Source of the DNA: Streptomyces sp. NBC_01775
Lineage (GTDB): Bacteria; Actinomycetota; Actinomycetes; Streptomycetales; Streptomycetaceae
Reading direction: 5' to 3'
Length of the DNA stretch: 64,000 nt
Assembly (NCBI RefSeq): GCF_035917675.1
Contig: NZ_CP109104.1
Coordinates: forward strand, 1,612,001-1,676,000
The notes under the pieces are model-generated. The model was not told where the DNA came from, did no database searches, and saw only the letters and a program-made list of their open reading frames with translations. Below are positions 7,883-17,355 of the stretch, piece by piece. Position 1 is the first letter of the stretch. The number at the start of each line of letters is the position of its first letter. The position numbers and the translations under genes are program-made.

Positions 7883-8305
7883 GTGGGGACCAAGCAGGTC
7901 GGCCATGTGTCCGAGAACGTGGGGACGGACGGGGAGGTGGACAGGGACGCGAACGGGGATGTGACCCGCGCGGACTCCCTGGCCCGCGAGATCTTCGCCG
8001 GGGTGGCCAACAAGTGGGCGCTCTTGATCATCAACGTCCTGGAAGACCGGACGCTGCGGTTCTCCGAGCTGCGGACCGCGGTGGACGGCATCAGCCACAA
8101 GATGCTCACCCAGACCCTGCGCTGCCTCGAACGCGACGGCGTGGTGCACCGGACGGTGTATCCCACCGTGCCGCCCCGCGTCGAGTACCGCCTCACCGAG
8201 GCAGGCCAGGCGCTGCTGGAGACGGTCAACGGCATGTGCGCCTGGACCCGCCGCTACCTCGACCAGATCGAGGCCGCGCGCCGGCGCTACGACGCCAAGA
8301 GCTGA
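7883..8305 (+). CDS. HxlR-family winged-helix regulator
   Basis: 140 residues from a GTG with GAGGGAG upstream. After about 30 poorly conserved residues comes the HxlR/DUF24 core: GVANKWALLIINVLEDRTLRFSEL, GISHKMLTQTLRCLERDGVVHR and YPTVPPRVEYRLTEAGQALL. This family binds DNA as dimers and often senses aldehydes, quinones or disulfide stress. There is a single Cys in the recognition-helix region (TLRCLERDG) and another near the C-terminus (MCAW). It usually regulates a divergent or adjacent oxidoreductase, but no divergent gene is present here; the 194-bp leader contains TTAGTCAGAAACCGTAGGTGA, a possible target. The effector is unknown. Confidence 0.85.
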   Translation: MGTKQVGHVSENVGTDGEVDRDANGDVTRADSLAREIFAGVANKWALLIINVLEDRTLRFSELRTAVDGISHKMLTQTLRCLERDGVVHRTVYPTVPPRVEYRLTEAGQALLETVNGMCAWTRRYLDQIEAARRRYDAKS

Positions 8306-8352
8306 GAGCCGAGAAGCGAGAACTGAGAGCCGAGAGCCGAGAGCTGAGGGCT
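8304..8352. repeat. Tandem 7-bp repeat abutting the HxlR stop codon
   Basis: Seven head-to-tail copies of a GAGAGCC-type heptamer (variants GAGAAGC, GAGAACT, GAGAGCT, GAGGGCT) begin inside the TGA stop codon of the HxlR gene. The unit is not a multiple of three. No promoter or hairpin is apparent in it. Confidence 0.85.
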
Positions 8353-8551
8353 GACGCCGCCGCGCGCCATCTCGCGCACCTGCCCCTTCTGACGGCGCCA
8401 CTCCTGACGGCGCCACACATCCACAATCCTGGTGGGCGTGGAGTACTGGGAAGGGCTTCACTGGGGGTACAAACACTGCACAGCGACGCATCAGCATCCG
8501 GGAACGTCGCGTCCCAGCATCCTCACTCTCCCCCCATGCAGGAGGTCTCCC

Positions 8552-9028
8552 TTGACCGTGTACGTGTGCTCTCTCATCACAACCGCCCCACAGACCATCC
8601 CTGGTAACGGTGGCTATCACGTCGTGCACTTCCCCTTCGGGGGCGGCGAGTCGTACGACATGCACGGCATGCACCAGGTCCAGCAGCCCGACGGAGCCAC
8701 GGTGGGCGACTGGAAGCGCGATGACCGTTCCGGTCTGATATGGCCGCACGTGGATGGATGGGGTTCGCTGACCGCCGTCGTGCAGTGGGAGGACGGGAGT
8801 TACTCCGAGCTGCGGGACCGCTTCGTCAGAGATCCGCTCGGCCTGTCCACGGGTGCGGACTCCACCGCGACCGACCACCGCGCGCCCTCGCCGGGCATGC
8901 AGTGCTTCACCAAGCACCACGAGATCTTCGTGCACCCGAGCACGCCGATCGCCTTTCTGGTCGGTCACGGCGGCAGCACGTCCCGGCGCATCACGCACGC
9001 GCAGTTCAAGCTCGCCATCCACGTGTGA
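8552..9028 (+). CDS. Conserved-looking hypothetical protein
   Basis: 158 residues starting at a TTG with an ideal GGAGG six bases upstream (8541-8545). The same frame is open further upstream but without a comparable ribosome-binding site. I do not recognise the family. The protein is rich in aromatic residues and His/Gly (GGYHVVHFPFGGGESYDMHGMH, GLIWPHVDGWGSLTAVVQWEDGS) and ends in an RRITHAQFKLAIHV strand; there is no signal peptide or membrane segment. The sequence looks like a compact all-beta domain. It stands alone between the HxlR regulator and the DUF1963 gene. A phage-structural origin is possible but not demonstrated. Confidence 0.6.
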   Translation: MTVYVCSLITTAPQTIPGNGGYHVVHFPFGGGESYDMHGMHQVQQPDGATVGDWKRDDRSGLIWPHVDGWGSLTAVVQWEDGSYSELRDRFVRDPLGLSTGADSTATDHRAPSPGMQCFTKHHEIFVHPSTPIAFLVGHGGSTSRRITHAQFKLAIHV

Positions 9029-9066
9029 GCGTGCCCGTGCCCTTGCCCGTCCCCTTGCCCGGCCCT

Positions 9067-9135
9067 GGAGGCACCACCCGGGGCCGGGTCCTGGCACCAA
9101 CCCCCGGGGCCGGGCCCTGGTCACCAACCCCGGTG
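9067..9135 (+). repeat. Two and a half copies of a 26-bp GC-rich repeat
   Basis: CTGG-CACCA-CCCGGGGCCGGG units occur at about 9067-9092 and 9093-9118, with a partial third at 9119-9135, between the stop of the hypothetical gene and the DUF1963 gene. Each unit contains a CCCGGGGCCGGG-type self-complementary core, so the block may serve as a terminator for the upstream gene. Confidence 0.5.
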
Positions 9136-9170
9136 ATCCGGAGGGGTGTCGGGGGCGTCAGAATGCGCGC

Positions 9171-10558
<1,388 letters not shown>

Positions 10559-10569
10559 AGAGCGCAGGC

Positions 10570-10850
10570 TGTCACGCGGCGATGCCGAGTTCCTTGCGGT
10601 GCGGTGGATGAACTCGCGAAAGCAGTCCTTGGCCCGGCTCGACTGGACGCGGGCAAGGATGTCGACGGACCGGTTGCCGAGATCGAGGTCGCGGGCTTGG
10701 TGGTGGGCGGTTCCGACGATGGCGAGCCGTATGCCGACGGAGCGGGTGAACACCCCGGTCGGCATGGCGGCGGCCTGCTGATTCTGGGCCAAGGCCATCT
10801 TGGGGTTCTTGAGATCTCGGCGGCGTCCGAGGAGAGGCGGGCGTGGTGAT
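10570..10850 (-). pseudogene. Degraded 3' end of an XRE/TPR-type regulator gene
   Basis: On the minus strand, MPTGVFTRSVGIRLAIVGTAHHQARDLDLGNRSVDILARVQSSRAKD reads in one frame and HRKELGIAA-stop (ending near 10572) in another. Together they match the usual C-terminus of Streptomyces helix-turn-helix proteins with a TPR-like domain (RVQSSRAKDYVREF ... HRTRKELGIAA). A deletion of roughly 15-20 residues and a frameshift separate the pieces, and the N-terminal DNA-binding half is missing. The remnant is hemmed in by the monooxygenase gene. Confidence 0.6.
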
Positions 10851-10879
10851 AGAAGTCGATGCGCCTCGCTCCACCACGG

Positions 10880-12001
10880 TCAAGACGCTTGGCCGGCGAA
10901 CGATCGGCTGAACTGCTGTCCGGACTGCACGGAACGCCGGACACTGCTCAGCCGTGTCCGTTCGTACTGCGCCAGGGCCGGTGCCATGACCTGCTGATCG
11001 AGTCCGGCCGCGACGGCTCCGGCGACGGCATCGGCGTCCGCGGCGGCCATGCTGAATCCGGAGCCGGTCATCGGGGTCGGTACATGCGCGGCGTCGCCGA
11101 CGAGAGCCAGGCGGCCGTTGACGAGCCGGTCGGGGACGTATTCGGCGATCGGGGTCCCTAAGACGGCGCGTCGGCGGATGCAGTCGGCGATGACATCGCG
11201 CCAGGGCTGGGGCCACAAATCGTCTGCTTCGGCGGCGAGTTCGCGCAACGTTGCGCCAGGAACATGGGTGGCGACGAGGGTGTGGCGGACGATGTCACCG
11301 ACGACACAGCCCTTCTCGCGCAGGAGATCGTTGCGGCCCGCGTCGTACCAGGCGAAACCCATCTGCCGGGAACCAAGGGAGGAAGAGCGTTCGGGGCTGG
11401 GCAGGGGGTAGCCGATGAGGCAGTCGTCGCCGCGGTAGAGGATGTCGACGTCGCGCGGGAAGCGGCGGCCGGGACCGAGCGCGGATTCGTGGGTCAGTCC
11501 GAGCCAGATGACGTACCCGGCGAACGTGGCGTGCGGGTGCTCGGGCGCCACGGCGTGGCGTACGACGCTGCGGTGCCCGTCTGCTCCGATGACGACGTCG
11601 GCGGTGTGGGTGTCGCCGCTGTCGGTGGTGGCCCAGGCGTGCTTGTCATCTTGGCCGACACTTCGGACGCGTGTCGTGTGGTGGAGGGTGATGTGTGCGG
11701 CGTCGTCCACGGCCGCGCGCAGGTGTTCGTGGAGGGAGGTCCAGGTGACGGGATCGGTGGCGTGTCGCGCTGGGTGCCTGCGGCCGGTGATGCGCTGCAG
11801 CAGCTGATCGCTGACTCCGCCGATGGCGGCTCCGGTGCGGGGGAAGGATGTCGCGCGCTCCAGCACCGTGACGTGGATGCCGGCTCGCGCCAGGGCCAGG
11901 CTGGTCATCAGGCCGGCGAGTGACGCGCCGACGACCACGGCGCTGCCCTCGCGCTCCTGCCTGCGGGCGGCCGCGTCTGCTGGTCGCGGCTTCGTGCTCA
12001 T
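10880..12001 (-). CDS. FAD-dependent aromatic-type monooxygenase
   Basis: 373 residues from an ATG with GGGAG upstream; an earlier in-frame start would add 51 unrelated residues. The group A flavoprotein hydroxylase motifs are present in order: GASLAG (25-30) in the FAD-binding Rossmann fold, the DG motif in VIGADGHRSVVRH, and the GD motif in LALVGDAAHVPTPMTGSGFSMAAADA. Such enzymes use NAD(P)H and O2 to hydroxylate or epoxidise aromatic or polyketide-like substrates. It diverges from an XRE/MmyB-like regulator with 242 bp between them, which contains a 21-bp motif shared with the exporter promoter. Regulation by that protein is likely; the substrate is unknown. Confidence 0.85.
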   Translation of the reverse strand: MSTKPRPADAAARRQEREGSAVVVGASLAGLMTSLALARAGIHVTVLERATSFPRTGAAIGGVSDQLLQRITGRRHPARHATDPVTWTSLHEHLRAAVDDAAHITLHHTTRVRSVGQDDKHAWATTDSGDTHTADVVIGADGHRSVVRHAVAPEHPHATFAGYVIWLGLTHESALGPGRRFPRDVDILYRGDDCLIGYPLPSPERSSSLGSRQMGFAWYDAGRNDLLREKGCVVGDIVRHTLVATHVPGATLRELAAEADDLWPQPWRDVIADCIRRRAVLGTPIAEYVPDRLVNGRLALVGDAAHVPTPMTGSGFSMAAADADAVAGAVAAGLDQQVMAPALAQYERTRLSSVRRSVQSGQQFSRSFAGQAS

Positions 12002-12186
12002 GGTGATACTCCCTTGTACGGTGCTCCACGCGTGCGACGTGGTCCTCATCGACCTGGCCATCGAATGACCCAGGACTGATCTGCTCGGTGCGCTCGCCCA
12101 CGGCCGCGGTGCGGCATCGGCCGGGACTCGCAGACCAGGGCAGTCGATGAGCACATCAGCTGGGGCCCGGGGGCGGGAGTCCGTGC

Positions 12187-12207
12187 TGTGAGGGGTAATG
12201 ACAGGGA
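12187..12207 (+). promoter_or_regulatory. Candidate operator for the XRE/MmyB-like regulator (site 1)
   Basis: TGTGAGGGGTAA-TGA-CAGGGA lies between the divergent monooxygenase and regulator genes. An inverted copy matching at 18 of 21 positions sits at 13305-13325, upstream of the exporter gene; only the three central bases differ. Position and duplication suggest the regulator binds both. Confidence 0.6.
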
Positions 12208-12231
12208 CCCCCAGAGACCGCGCCGTCTCCC

Positions 12232-12243
12232 TAGGCTGGCCGC
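12232..12243 (+). promoter_or_regulatory. Possible -10 element giving a leaderless regulator mRNA
   Basis: TAGGCT at 12232-12237 lies six bases before the regulator ATG, and no purine-rich ribosome-binding site precedes that ATG. This spacing would place transcription start at or next to the start codon. No convincing -35 hexamer was found. Confidence 0.4.
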
Positions 12244-13122
12244 ATGGACAATCGGGCCGAAGTCAGCGCATTCCTTAAGTCCCGCCGCGCCAAGATCACC
12301 CCTCAGCAGGCGGGGCTGCCGGTGTACGGGCACCGTCGGGTGCCAGGGCTGCGCCGGGGCGAGGTCGCGATGCTCGCCGGTGTGAGCGTGGAGTACTACA
12401 CGCGTATGGAGCGCGGCGATCTCAGCGGGGTCTCCGAGAGTGTCCTGGACGCCCTCGCTCAGGCGCTGCGCCTGGACGACACCGAGCGGGATCACCTGTA
12501 CGCCCTGGCCCGTGCGGCGAGCGCGACCCCGGCCCGGGCCCGGCGCCGTACGAAGAAGGCCACCGTACGGCCCAGCGTGCTGCGCATCATCGAAGGCCTG
12601 CACGAGCAGCCGGCGTATGTACGCAACAACCGCATGGACATCCTGGCGGCCAATCCGCTCGCCCGCGCTCTGCTCAGCGAGGTGTTCGAGCAGGAGCCCG
12701 CCAACACCTGCCGGTTCGTCTTCCTCGACCCCCGCGCCACCCGGCTCTACCCCGACTGGGAACGCGTGGCCCGCGACGGCGTCGGAGTGCTGCGGGTCGA
12801 GGTCGCCAAAAACCCCTACGACCGTCAGCTGTCGAACCTGATCGGGGAGCTGTCCACCCGCAGCGACGCCTTCCGCAGGATGTGGGGCGCCCACGACGTA
12901 CACGTCTTCACCGAGGGAACCAAGCGGTTCCACCACCGGGCGGTGGGCGAGATGGAGCTGGTCCACGAAAGTCTTGACCTGCCCGGTGAGCAGGGGCTCT
13001 CCATCACCGTGTACAGCGCTGATCCCGGCACCCCGGCTGCGGACGCCTTGAAGCTCCTCGCCAGCTGGGAAGCGAGCCAGAACCAGGACGCTGCCGCCTC
13101 TCAGGCCGACACCGAGCACTGA
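12244..13122 (+). CDS. XRE-family regulator with MmyB-like ligand-binding domain
   Basis: 292 residues. The N-terminal helix-turn-helix (about 1-75) has the family's LPVYGHRRVPGLRRGEVAMLAGVSVEYYTRMERGDLSGVSESVLDALAQALRLDDTERDHLYALA. Residues 105-275 match the MmyB-like domain: PAYVRNNRMDILAANPLARAL, RFVFLDPRATRLYPDWERVA and FHHRAVGEMELVHESLDLPG. These regulators commonly sit divergent to short-chain dehydrogenases, monooxygenases or exporters and bind fatty-acyl-like or aromatic ligands through the PAS-like domain. Here the divergent neighbour is the FAD monooxygenase and the downstream genes are an exporter and aldo/keto reductases. The start may be leaderless. Confidence 0.9.
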   Translation: MDNRAEVSAFLKSRRAKITPQQAGLPVYGHRRVPGLRRGEVAMLAGVSVEYYTRMERGDLSGVSESVLDALAQALRLDDTERDHLYALARAASATPARARRRTKKATVRPSVLRIIEGLHEQPAYVRNNRMDILAANPLARALLSEVFEQEPANTCRFVFLDPRATRLYPDWERVARDGVGVLRVEVAKNPYDRQLSNLIGELSTRSDAFRRMWGAHDVHVFTEGTKRFHHRAVGEMELVHESLDLPGEQGLSITVYSADPGTPAADALKLLASWEASQNQDAAASQADTEH

Positions 13123-13477
13123 CCCCAGCCGGCGCTCCTCCAGGCCCCCGCCCCAGCGCCGCCCTCAGCCGTCTTTTTTCGCCCCTTGCGCCTCCCCACC
13201 ACCCCCGGTCTCACCTCAGCTCCGGCTTCGCACCGTCCCGCCCTGTGCCGCGGCCGTTTACCCCCATTTGCCGTGTACGAACGCGCGCACATGGCATGAG
13301 GGGATCCCTGCTGTTACCCCTCACAGGTGAGACTCCCTGCGCCGCTCACCGGCTGGTTTCGTGGATTGCGGCGGAGCCCGAACGGCTTCGCCCGCACAAC
13401 CATCGGCGCGCACGCCGCTTTGCCGGACCGCCTTCGGATGACCGGGGCCCGCGCCACCTCATTTGAAAGGATCGTCA
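13123..13477. other. Intergenic leader upstream of the exporter
   Basis: 355 bp without a plausible gene. It holds the inverted copy of the regulator motif (13305-13325) and, just upstream of the exporter start, AAAGGATC as ribosome-binding site. No RNA gene or terminator with a clear stem was recognised. Confidence 0.6.
13305..13325 (-). promoter_or_regulatory. Candidate operator for the XRE/MmyB-like regulator (site 2)
   Basis: TCCCTG-CTG-TTACCCCTCACA is the reverse complement of site 1 except for its three central bases. It lies 153 bp before the exporter start, in a position to control the exporter and the aldo/keto reductase genes behind it. Confidence 0.6.
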
Positions 13478-14728
13478 GTGAGTTCCCCCTCGTCCACGAA
13501 GCCGGGTACGTCGGCGTCCGCACCGCTCACGGGTGACAGCACGGCCGTTGCGGCCGGGAAGGTCAAGCTGCCGTCTGTGGTGTGGCTGATGGGTGGCATC
13601 ACCTTCATCATGGGCACCAGCGAGTTCATCGTCTCTGGCCTGCTGCCGGAGATCTCCGGCGCCCTGAACATCAGCGTCTCCAGCGCCGGCATGCTCATCA
13701 CCGCCTTCGCCATCGGCATGATGATCGGCGCTCCCCTGATGGCGATCGCGACCCAGCGCCTGCCGCGCCGCTCCACCCTGATCGCCGCGCTGCTGGTCTT
13801 CGCCGCAGGTCACATCGTCAGCGCGCTCAGCTCCAACCTGGCCCTCGCGGTCGTCGGCCGACTCGCCGCCGCGCTGGGCAACGGCACCTTCTGGGCCGTG
13901 GGCGCCGTCATCGCCACCGCCGCAGCCGGCCCTGCCGCCAGCACCCGCGCCACGGGCGTGATGGTCGGCGGCATCACCCTGGCCAACATCGCCGGTGTCC
14001 CGCTGGGGACGGCAGCAGGCCAGCTGGGCGGCTGGCAGACCCCGTTCTGGGTTCTCGCCGCGCTCTCCGCAGCCGCCGTCGTGGTGATCGCCCGCCGCAT
14101 CCCGGCCGACACCACGCGCGGCGACAGCTCCCTGCGCGACGAGGTGGCCGCGCTCAAGCACCCCCGCCTGTGGCTGGTCTACCTGGCCATCGCACTGATC
14201 CAGGCCGGCATCATGGGCGCCTACAGCTACGTCGCTCCGCTGCTGACCGACCGCGCCCACCTCGCAAGCTCCGTGGTGCCACTGGCGATGCTCGGCTTCG
14301 GTATCGGCGCCCTGGCCGGCACCACCACCGGCGGACGCCTCGGCGACCGACGCCCCTACACCACGCTGATCCCGACCGCCGCTCTGACCACCGCAGTACT
14401 CGGCGCCATCACGCTGTGGGCGACCAACAGCGTCGTAGCCGTGGCCCTGGTCGTGCTGCTCGGCGCCGCCGGCTTCGCGGGCAACCCCATCGTGGTCGGC
14501 CAGGTCGTCAGCATCGCCGGAGCCGGCCGCTCCCTGCCCATGTCCCTGGCCACCTCCGCGTTCCAGGTCGGTATCGCCACCGGCTCCTGGCTCGGCGGCG
14601 TCGCCCTCACCTCCGGCCTGGGCCTGAAGGGCCCCTCCCTGACCGGCTTCGCCTTCGCCCTGGCAGCCCTCATCCCCCTGGGCCTGCTCGCCGCCTCCCA
14701 CCGCGAGGCGGCATCGGCGCAGAGCTGA
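13478..14728 (+). CDS. MFS exporter, DHA1-type
   Basis: 416 residues from a GTG preceded by AAAGGATC; a TTG five codons earlier is less well placed. About twelve hydrophobic segments are visible, with the family signature between segments 2 and 3 (AIGMMIGAPLMAIATQRLPRRSTL), a DHA1 motif-C-like segment (ATGVMVGGITLANIAGVPLGTAAGQLGGWQ) and the second-half repeat GFGIGALAGTTTGGRLGDRRPY. This subgroup (AraJ/Cmx-like) exports sugars, chloramphenicol-like drugs or small metabolites by proton antiport. The preceding regulator shares an operator-like motif with this promoter, and the following genes are aldo/keto reductases, so a detoxification or metabolite-export role is reasonable. Confidence 0.88.
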   Translation: MSSPSSTKPGTSASAPLTGDSTAVAAGKVKLPSVVWLMGGITFIMGTSEFIVSGLLPEISGALNISVSSAGMLITAFAIGMMIGAPLMAIATQRLPRRSTLIAALLVFAAGHIVSALSSNLALAVVGRLAAALGNGTFWAVGAVIATAAAGPAASTRATGVMVGGITLANIAGVPLGTAAGQLGGWQTPFWVLAALSAAAVVVIARRIPADTTRGDSSLRDEVAALKHPRLWLVYLAIALIQAGIMGAYSYVAPLLTDRAHLASSVVPLAMLGFGIGALAGTTTGGRLGDRRPYTTLIPTAALTTAVLGAITLWATNSVVAVALVVLLGAAGFAGNPIVVGQVVSIAGAGRSLPMSLATSAFQVGIATGSWLGGVALTSGLGLKGPSLTGFAFALAALIPLGLLAASHREAASAQS

Positions 14729-14732
14729 CCTC

Positions 14733-15089
14733 GTGCACGGGGAGGCCAGGCCGGAGGACAGCCGGTTCGCCTCCGCCGACATGGCGGTCTCGAAGGACCT
14801 CGTCTACAGCGATGCCGCCCTGGAAGCGGTCCAGCGCCTCGTCCCGATCGCCGAGGAGACCGGGATGAGCATGCCCACCCTGGCTCTGGCCTGGGTGTTG
14901 CGCCGCGGCGAGGTTGCCTCCGCGATCACCGGCGCCTCCCGGCCCGAGCAGGTCCACGCCAACGCCGCCGCCTCCGGCGTGCAGTTGTCGGACGACGTGC
15001 TGGCGGCCGTCGATCAGGCCCTTGGTGACGTTCCGGTCACGAAGCCCACCCTCGCCACGTCCGCCCTACCCGGATTCAAGCACCGCTGA
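14733..15089 (+). pseudogene. C-terminal remnant of an aldo/keto reductase
   Basis: 118 codons from a GTG four bases after the exporter stop. From about residue 27 it reads as the last third of a classical aldo/keto reductase: ALEAVQRLVPIAEETGMSMPTLALAWVLRRGEVASAITGASRPEQVHANAAASGVQLSDDVLAAVDQALG. The N-terminal two thirds with the catalytic Asp-Tyr-Lys-His tetrad are absent, so it cannot be an active reductase. Position and clean fusion to the exporter end suggest an internal deletion that removed most of the gene. It may still be translated, but there is no good ribosome-binding site. Confidence 0.75.
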
Positions 15090-15145
15090 ACAGGCGGTTG
15101 CTGACTGCCGACGCCCCCAACCACCAGAAAGTGAAGGTTCCAGCC

Positions 15146-16006
15146 ATGACCGTCAAGGTCCCGCAGGTCACCCTCAACGACGGCGTGCAGATGCCGATCC
15201 TCGGCTTCGGCGTCTTCCAGATCCTCGAAGACCAGACTCAGCAGGCGGTGGAGGCCGCCCTCGAAGCCGGCTACCGCCTGCTCGACACCGCCTCCGGCTA
15301 CGAGAACGAGCGCGCCGTGGGCCGGGCCATCGCCGCCAGCGGCATTCCCCGCGAGGAACTGTTCGTCACCACCAAGCTGTGGGTCCAGGACTACGGCCAG
15401 GACAGCGCCAAGGCCGCCTTCGACCGATCGCTGGAGCGCCTCGGACTCGAATACCTCGACCTGTACCTGCTTCACCAGCCCTTCGGTGACTACTACGGAT
15501 CGTGGCGCGCCTTGGAGGAACTCAACCGGGACGGCCGCAGCCGGGCGATCGGGGTCAGCAACTTCTACCCCGACCGGCTCGCCGACCTCGTCACCCACAA
15601 CGAGATCGTCCCCGCCGTCAACCAGATCGAGACGCACGTCTTCTTCCAGCGCACCGCCGACCAGGACCTGATGCGCCAGTACGGCGTCCAGCACGAGTCC
15701 TGGGGCCCGCTCGCCGAGGGCGGCCAGGGCTTCTTCGACAATCCGGTGCTCGTCGAGATCGCCCGCGCCCACGACAAGTCCGTCGCCCAGATCGCCCTGC
15801 GCTGGCTCGTCCAGCGCGAGATCGTCGTGATCCCGAAGTCGGTGCGGCCCGAGCGCATGACCGAGAACCTCGATGTCTTCGACTTCGAGCTCACCGCCGA
15901 CGAGATGGCGCGCATCGCCGGCCTGGACACCGGCCGCAGCGAGATCTTCGACCACCACGACCCGGAAAAGGTCGTCTGGCTCGGCGGCGTGCGGTTCGAC
16001 ACCTGA
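15146..16006 (+). CDS. Aldo/keto reductase, 2,5-diketo-D-gluconate reductase-like
   Basis: 286 residues from an ATG with GAAGG upstream. The (beta/alpha)8 reductase tetrad is complete: Asp47, Tyr52, Lys77 and His110 in [17 protein letters not shown] and YLLHQPF. The C-terminal NADPH-binding block [15 protein letters not shown] is intact. It resembles bacterial AKR5-type enzymes that reduce sugar ketones, aldehydes and methylglyoxal in the cytoplasm. It lies between an aldo/keto reductase remnant and a secreted beta-propeller gene in a same-strand array behind the exporter. The physiological substrate is not evident. Confidence 0.9.
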   Translation: MTVKVPQVTLNDGVQMPILGFGVFQILEDQTQQAVEAALEAGYRLLDTASGYENERAVGRAIAASGIPREELFVTTKLWVQDYGQDSAKAAFDRSLERLGLEYLDLYLLHQPFGDYYGSWRALEELNRDGRSRAIGVSNFYPDRLADLVTHNEIVPAVNQIETHVFFQRTADQDLMRQYGVQHESWGPLAEGGQGFFDNPVLVEIARAHDKSVAQIALRWLVQREIVVIPKSVRPERMTENLDVFDFELTADEMARIAGLDTGRSEIFDHHDPEKVVWLGGVRFDT

Positions 16007-16148
16007 TGCCGCTCCGCTGCGCACTCACCTGATCCACACCCACAGTCAGTTCCCCGGCCGCCAGACGGCCGGCCGGGGCCTTCACCCGGCATGGAGACGC
16101 AGGGCACCGCTGTGTCGTCCTCCAGCCGCTTCCACGGAAAGCAACACC

Positions 16149-17141
16149 ATGCGCATTCGCTTCGCCCGCGCCGCGGCCATCCCCGCTCTGGCGGCTGTTC
16201 TCGTCACCACCCCGTCCGCCTCCGCCACCACTGGAAAGGAAGGGACGCAGCCAGTCATCACCCAGGTGAAGACCGCGGCCTCGTTCGATTTCGCCGCCGG
16301 TGACTCGCCCGAGAACATCAACGTCAACCCGGACCGCTCCCTGACCGTGTCCATGCTGGGCGTGCCCGCGAACAAGCCCCCGAAGCTGGTGCGGATCACC
16401 GCCTCCGGGCAGCGCACCACTCTCGTAACCGGACACCTTGGCGATCAGATCACCGGCAACACCCGCGGCAGCGACGGCACCGTCTACTACAACGTGGACT
16501 CCGACGACGCCTCCCGCAACGGCACCTGGAAGCTGCCTCCGCACGGCCACCCCCAGCGTCTTGCCGCCCTGCCCGACGGCCTGCCCAACGGCCTGGCGAT
16601 CGATACGGCCGGCCGCACCCTCTACTCCGCCGACAGCTACAACGGCACGGTGTGGGCCGTGCCCACCTCCGGCGGACCGGCGAAGACCTGGCAGAGCGGC
16701 CCGGCGCTCGCAGCCGACCCCGACGGCTCCCTGCCGCTGGGCGTCAACGGCGTCCGCTTCCACAAGGGCGCCGTATGGGTGAGCAACTACAGCCAGGGCA
16801 CCCTGCTCAGGATCCCGGTCACCGCCCACGGCAACCCCGGCCGCGTCCACACCGTCGCCGACGACATCCCCGACTTCGACGACTTCGCCTTCCTCAACAA
16901 CCGCTCCGACATCGTCTTCGCCGCGCAGAACGACCCGACCGACCGGGTCACCGTCGTACGCCCGAACGGGACCACCCAGACCGCCCTCACCGCCGACGAC
17001 GGCCTTGCCTCCCCCACCACCACCGCCGTGAGCGGCAACCAGCTGTACATCGCCGATGCCGGGTTCGAGGCACCCCACGACGCGAAGCTGCAGAGCGGAA
17101 CCATCAGCCTCAAGGCCCTCAACGGGCACCCCCACCACTGA
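16149..17141 (+). CDS. Secreted beta-propeller protein, SMP-30/gluconolactonase-like
   Basis: 330 residues. A cleavable signal peptide is clear (MRIRFARAAAIPALAAVLV then TTPSASA, about 1-26). The mature part has repeated beta-propeller blades with GLAIDTAGRTLYSADSYNGTVWAV, GVNGVRFHKGAVWVSNYSQGTLLRI and a final SGNQLYIADAGF, as in SMP-30/NHL-type lactonases and strictosidine-synthase-like proteins. It probably acts outside the cell. A ribosome-binding GGAAAG precedes the ATG. Together with two cytoplasmic aldo/keto reductases it could belong to a carbonyl or lactone pathway, but no catalytic metal site could be assigned confidently. Confidence 0.75.
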   Translation: MRIRFARAAAIPALAAVLVTTPSASATTGKEGTQPVITQVKTAASFDFAAGDSPENINVNPDRSLTVSMLGVPANKPPKLVRITASGQRTTLVTGHLGDQITGNTRGSDGTVYYNVDSDDASRNGTWKLPPHGHPQRLAALPDGLPNGLAIDTAGRTLYSADSYNGTVWAVPTSGGPAKTWQSGPALAADPDGSLPLGVNGVRFHKGAVWVSNYSQGTLLRIPVTAHGNPGRVHTVADDIPDFDDFAFLNNRSDIVFAAQNDPTDRVTVVRPNGTTQTALTADDGLASPTTTAVSGNQLYIADAGFEAPHDAKLQSGTISLKALNGHPHH

Positions 17142-17355
17142 GCGGTCCGCAAAGTCCCGAGGTCCGTCGAGGACCCACGTCGGCACGCACGCGGAGACGG
17201 TGACGTCCGGCTAGTTCGGGGGGCGGTGCCCCCGCCCCCCGAACCGCACCAGCCACACACCGTCTCCCGCCGGCACCGCGAGCCGCCAGGTCGTCCCAAG
17301 CCCGCCGCGGACCTTCCCCCTCCGCGGCGCGAGCCGCACAACGACAAGGAGCACC

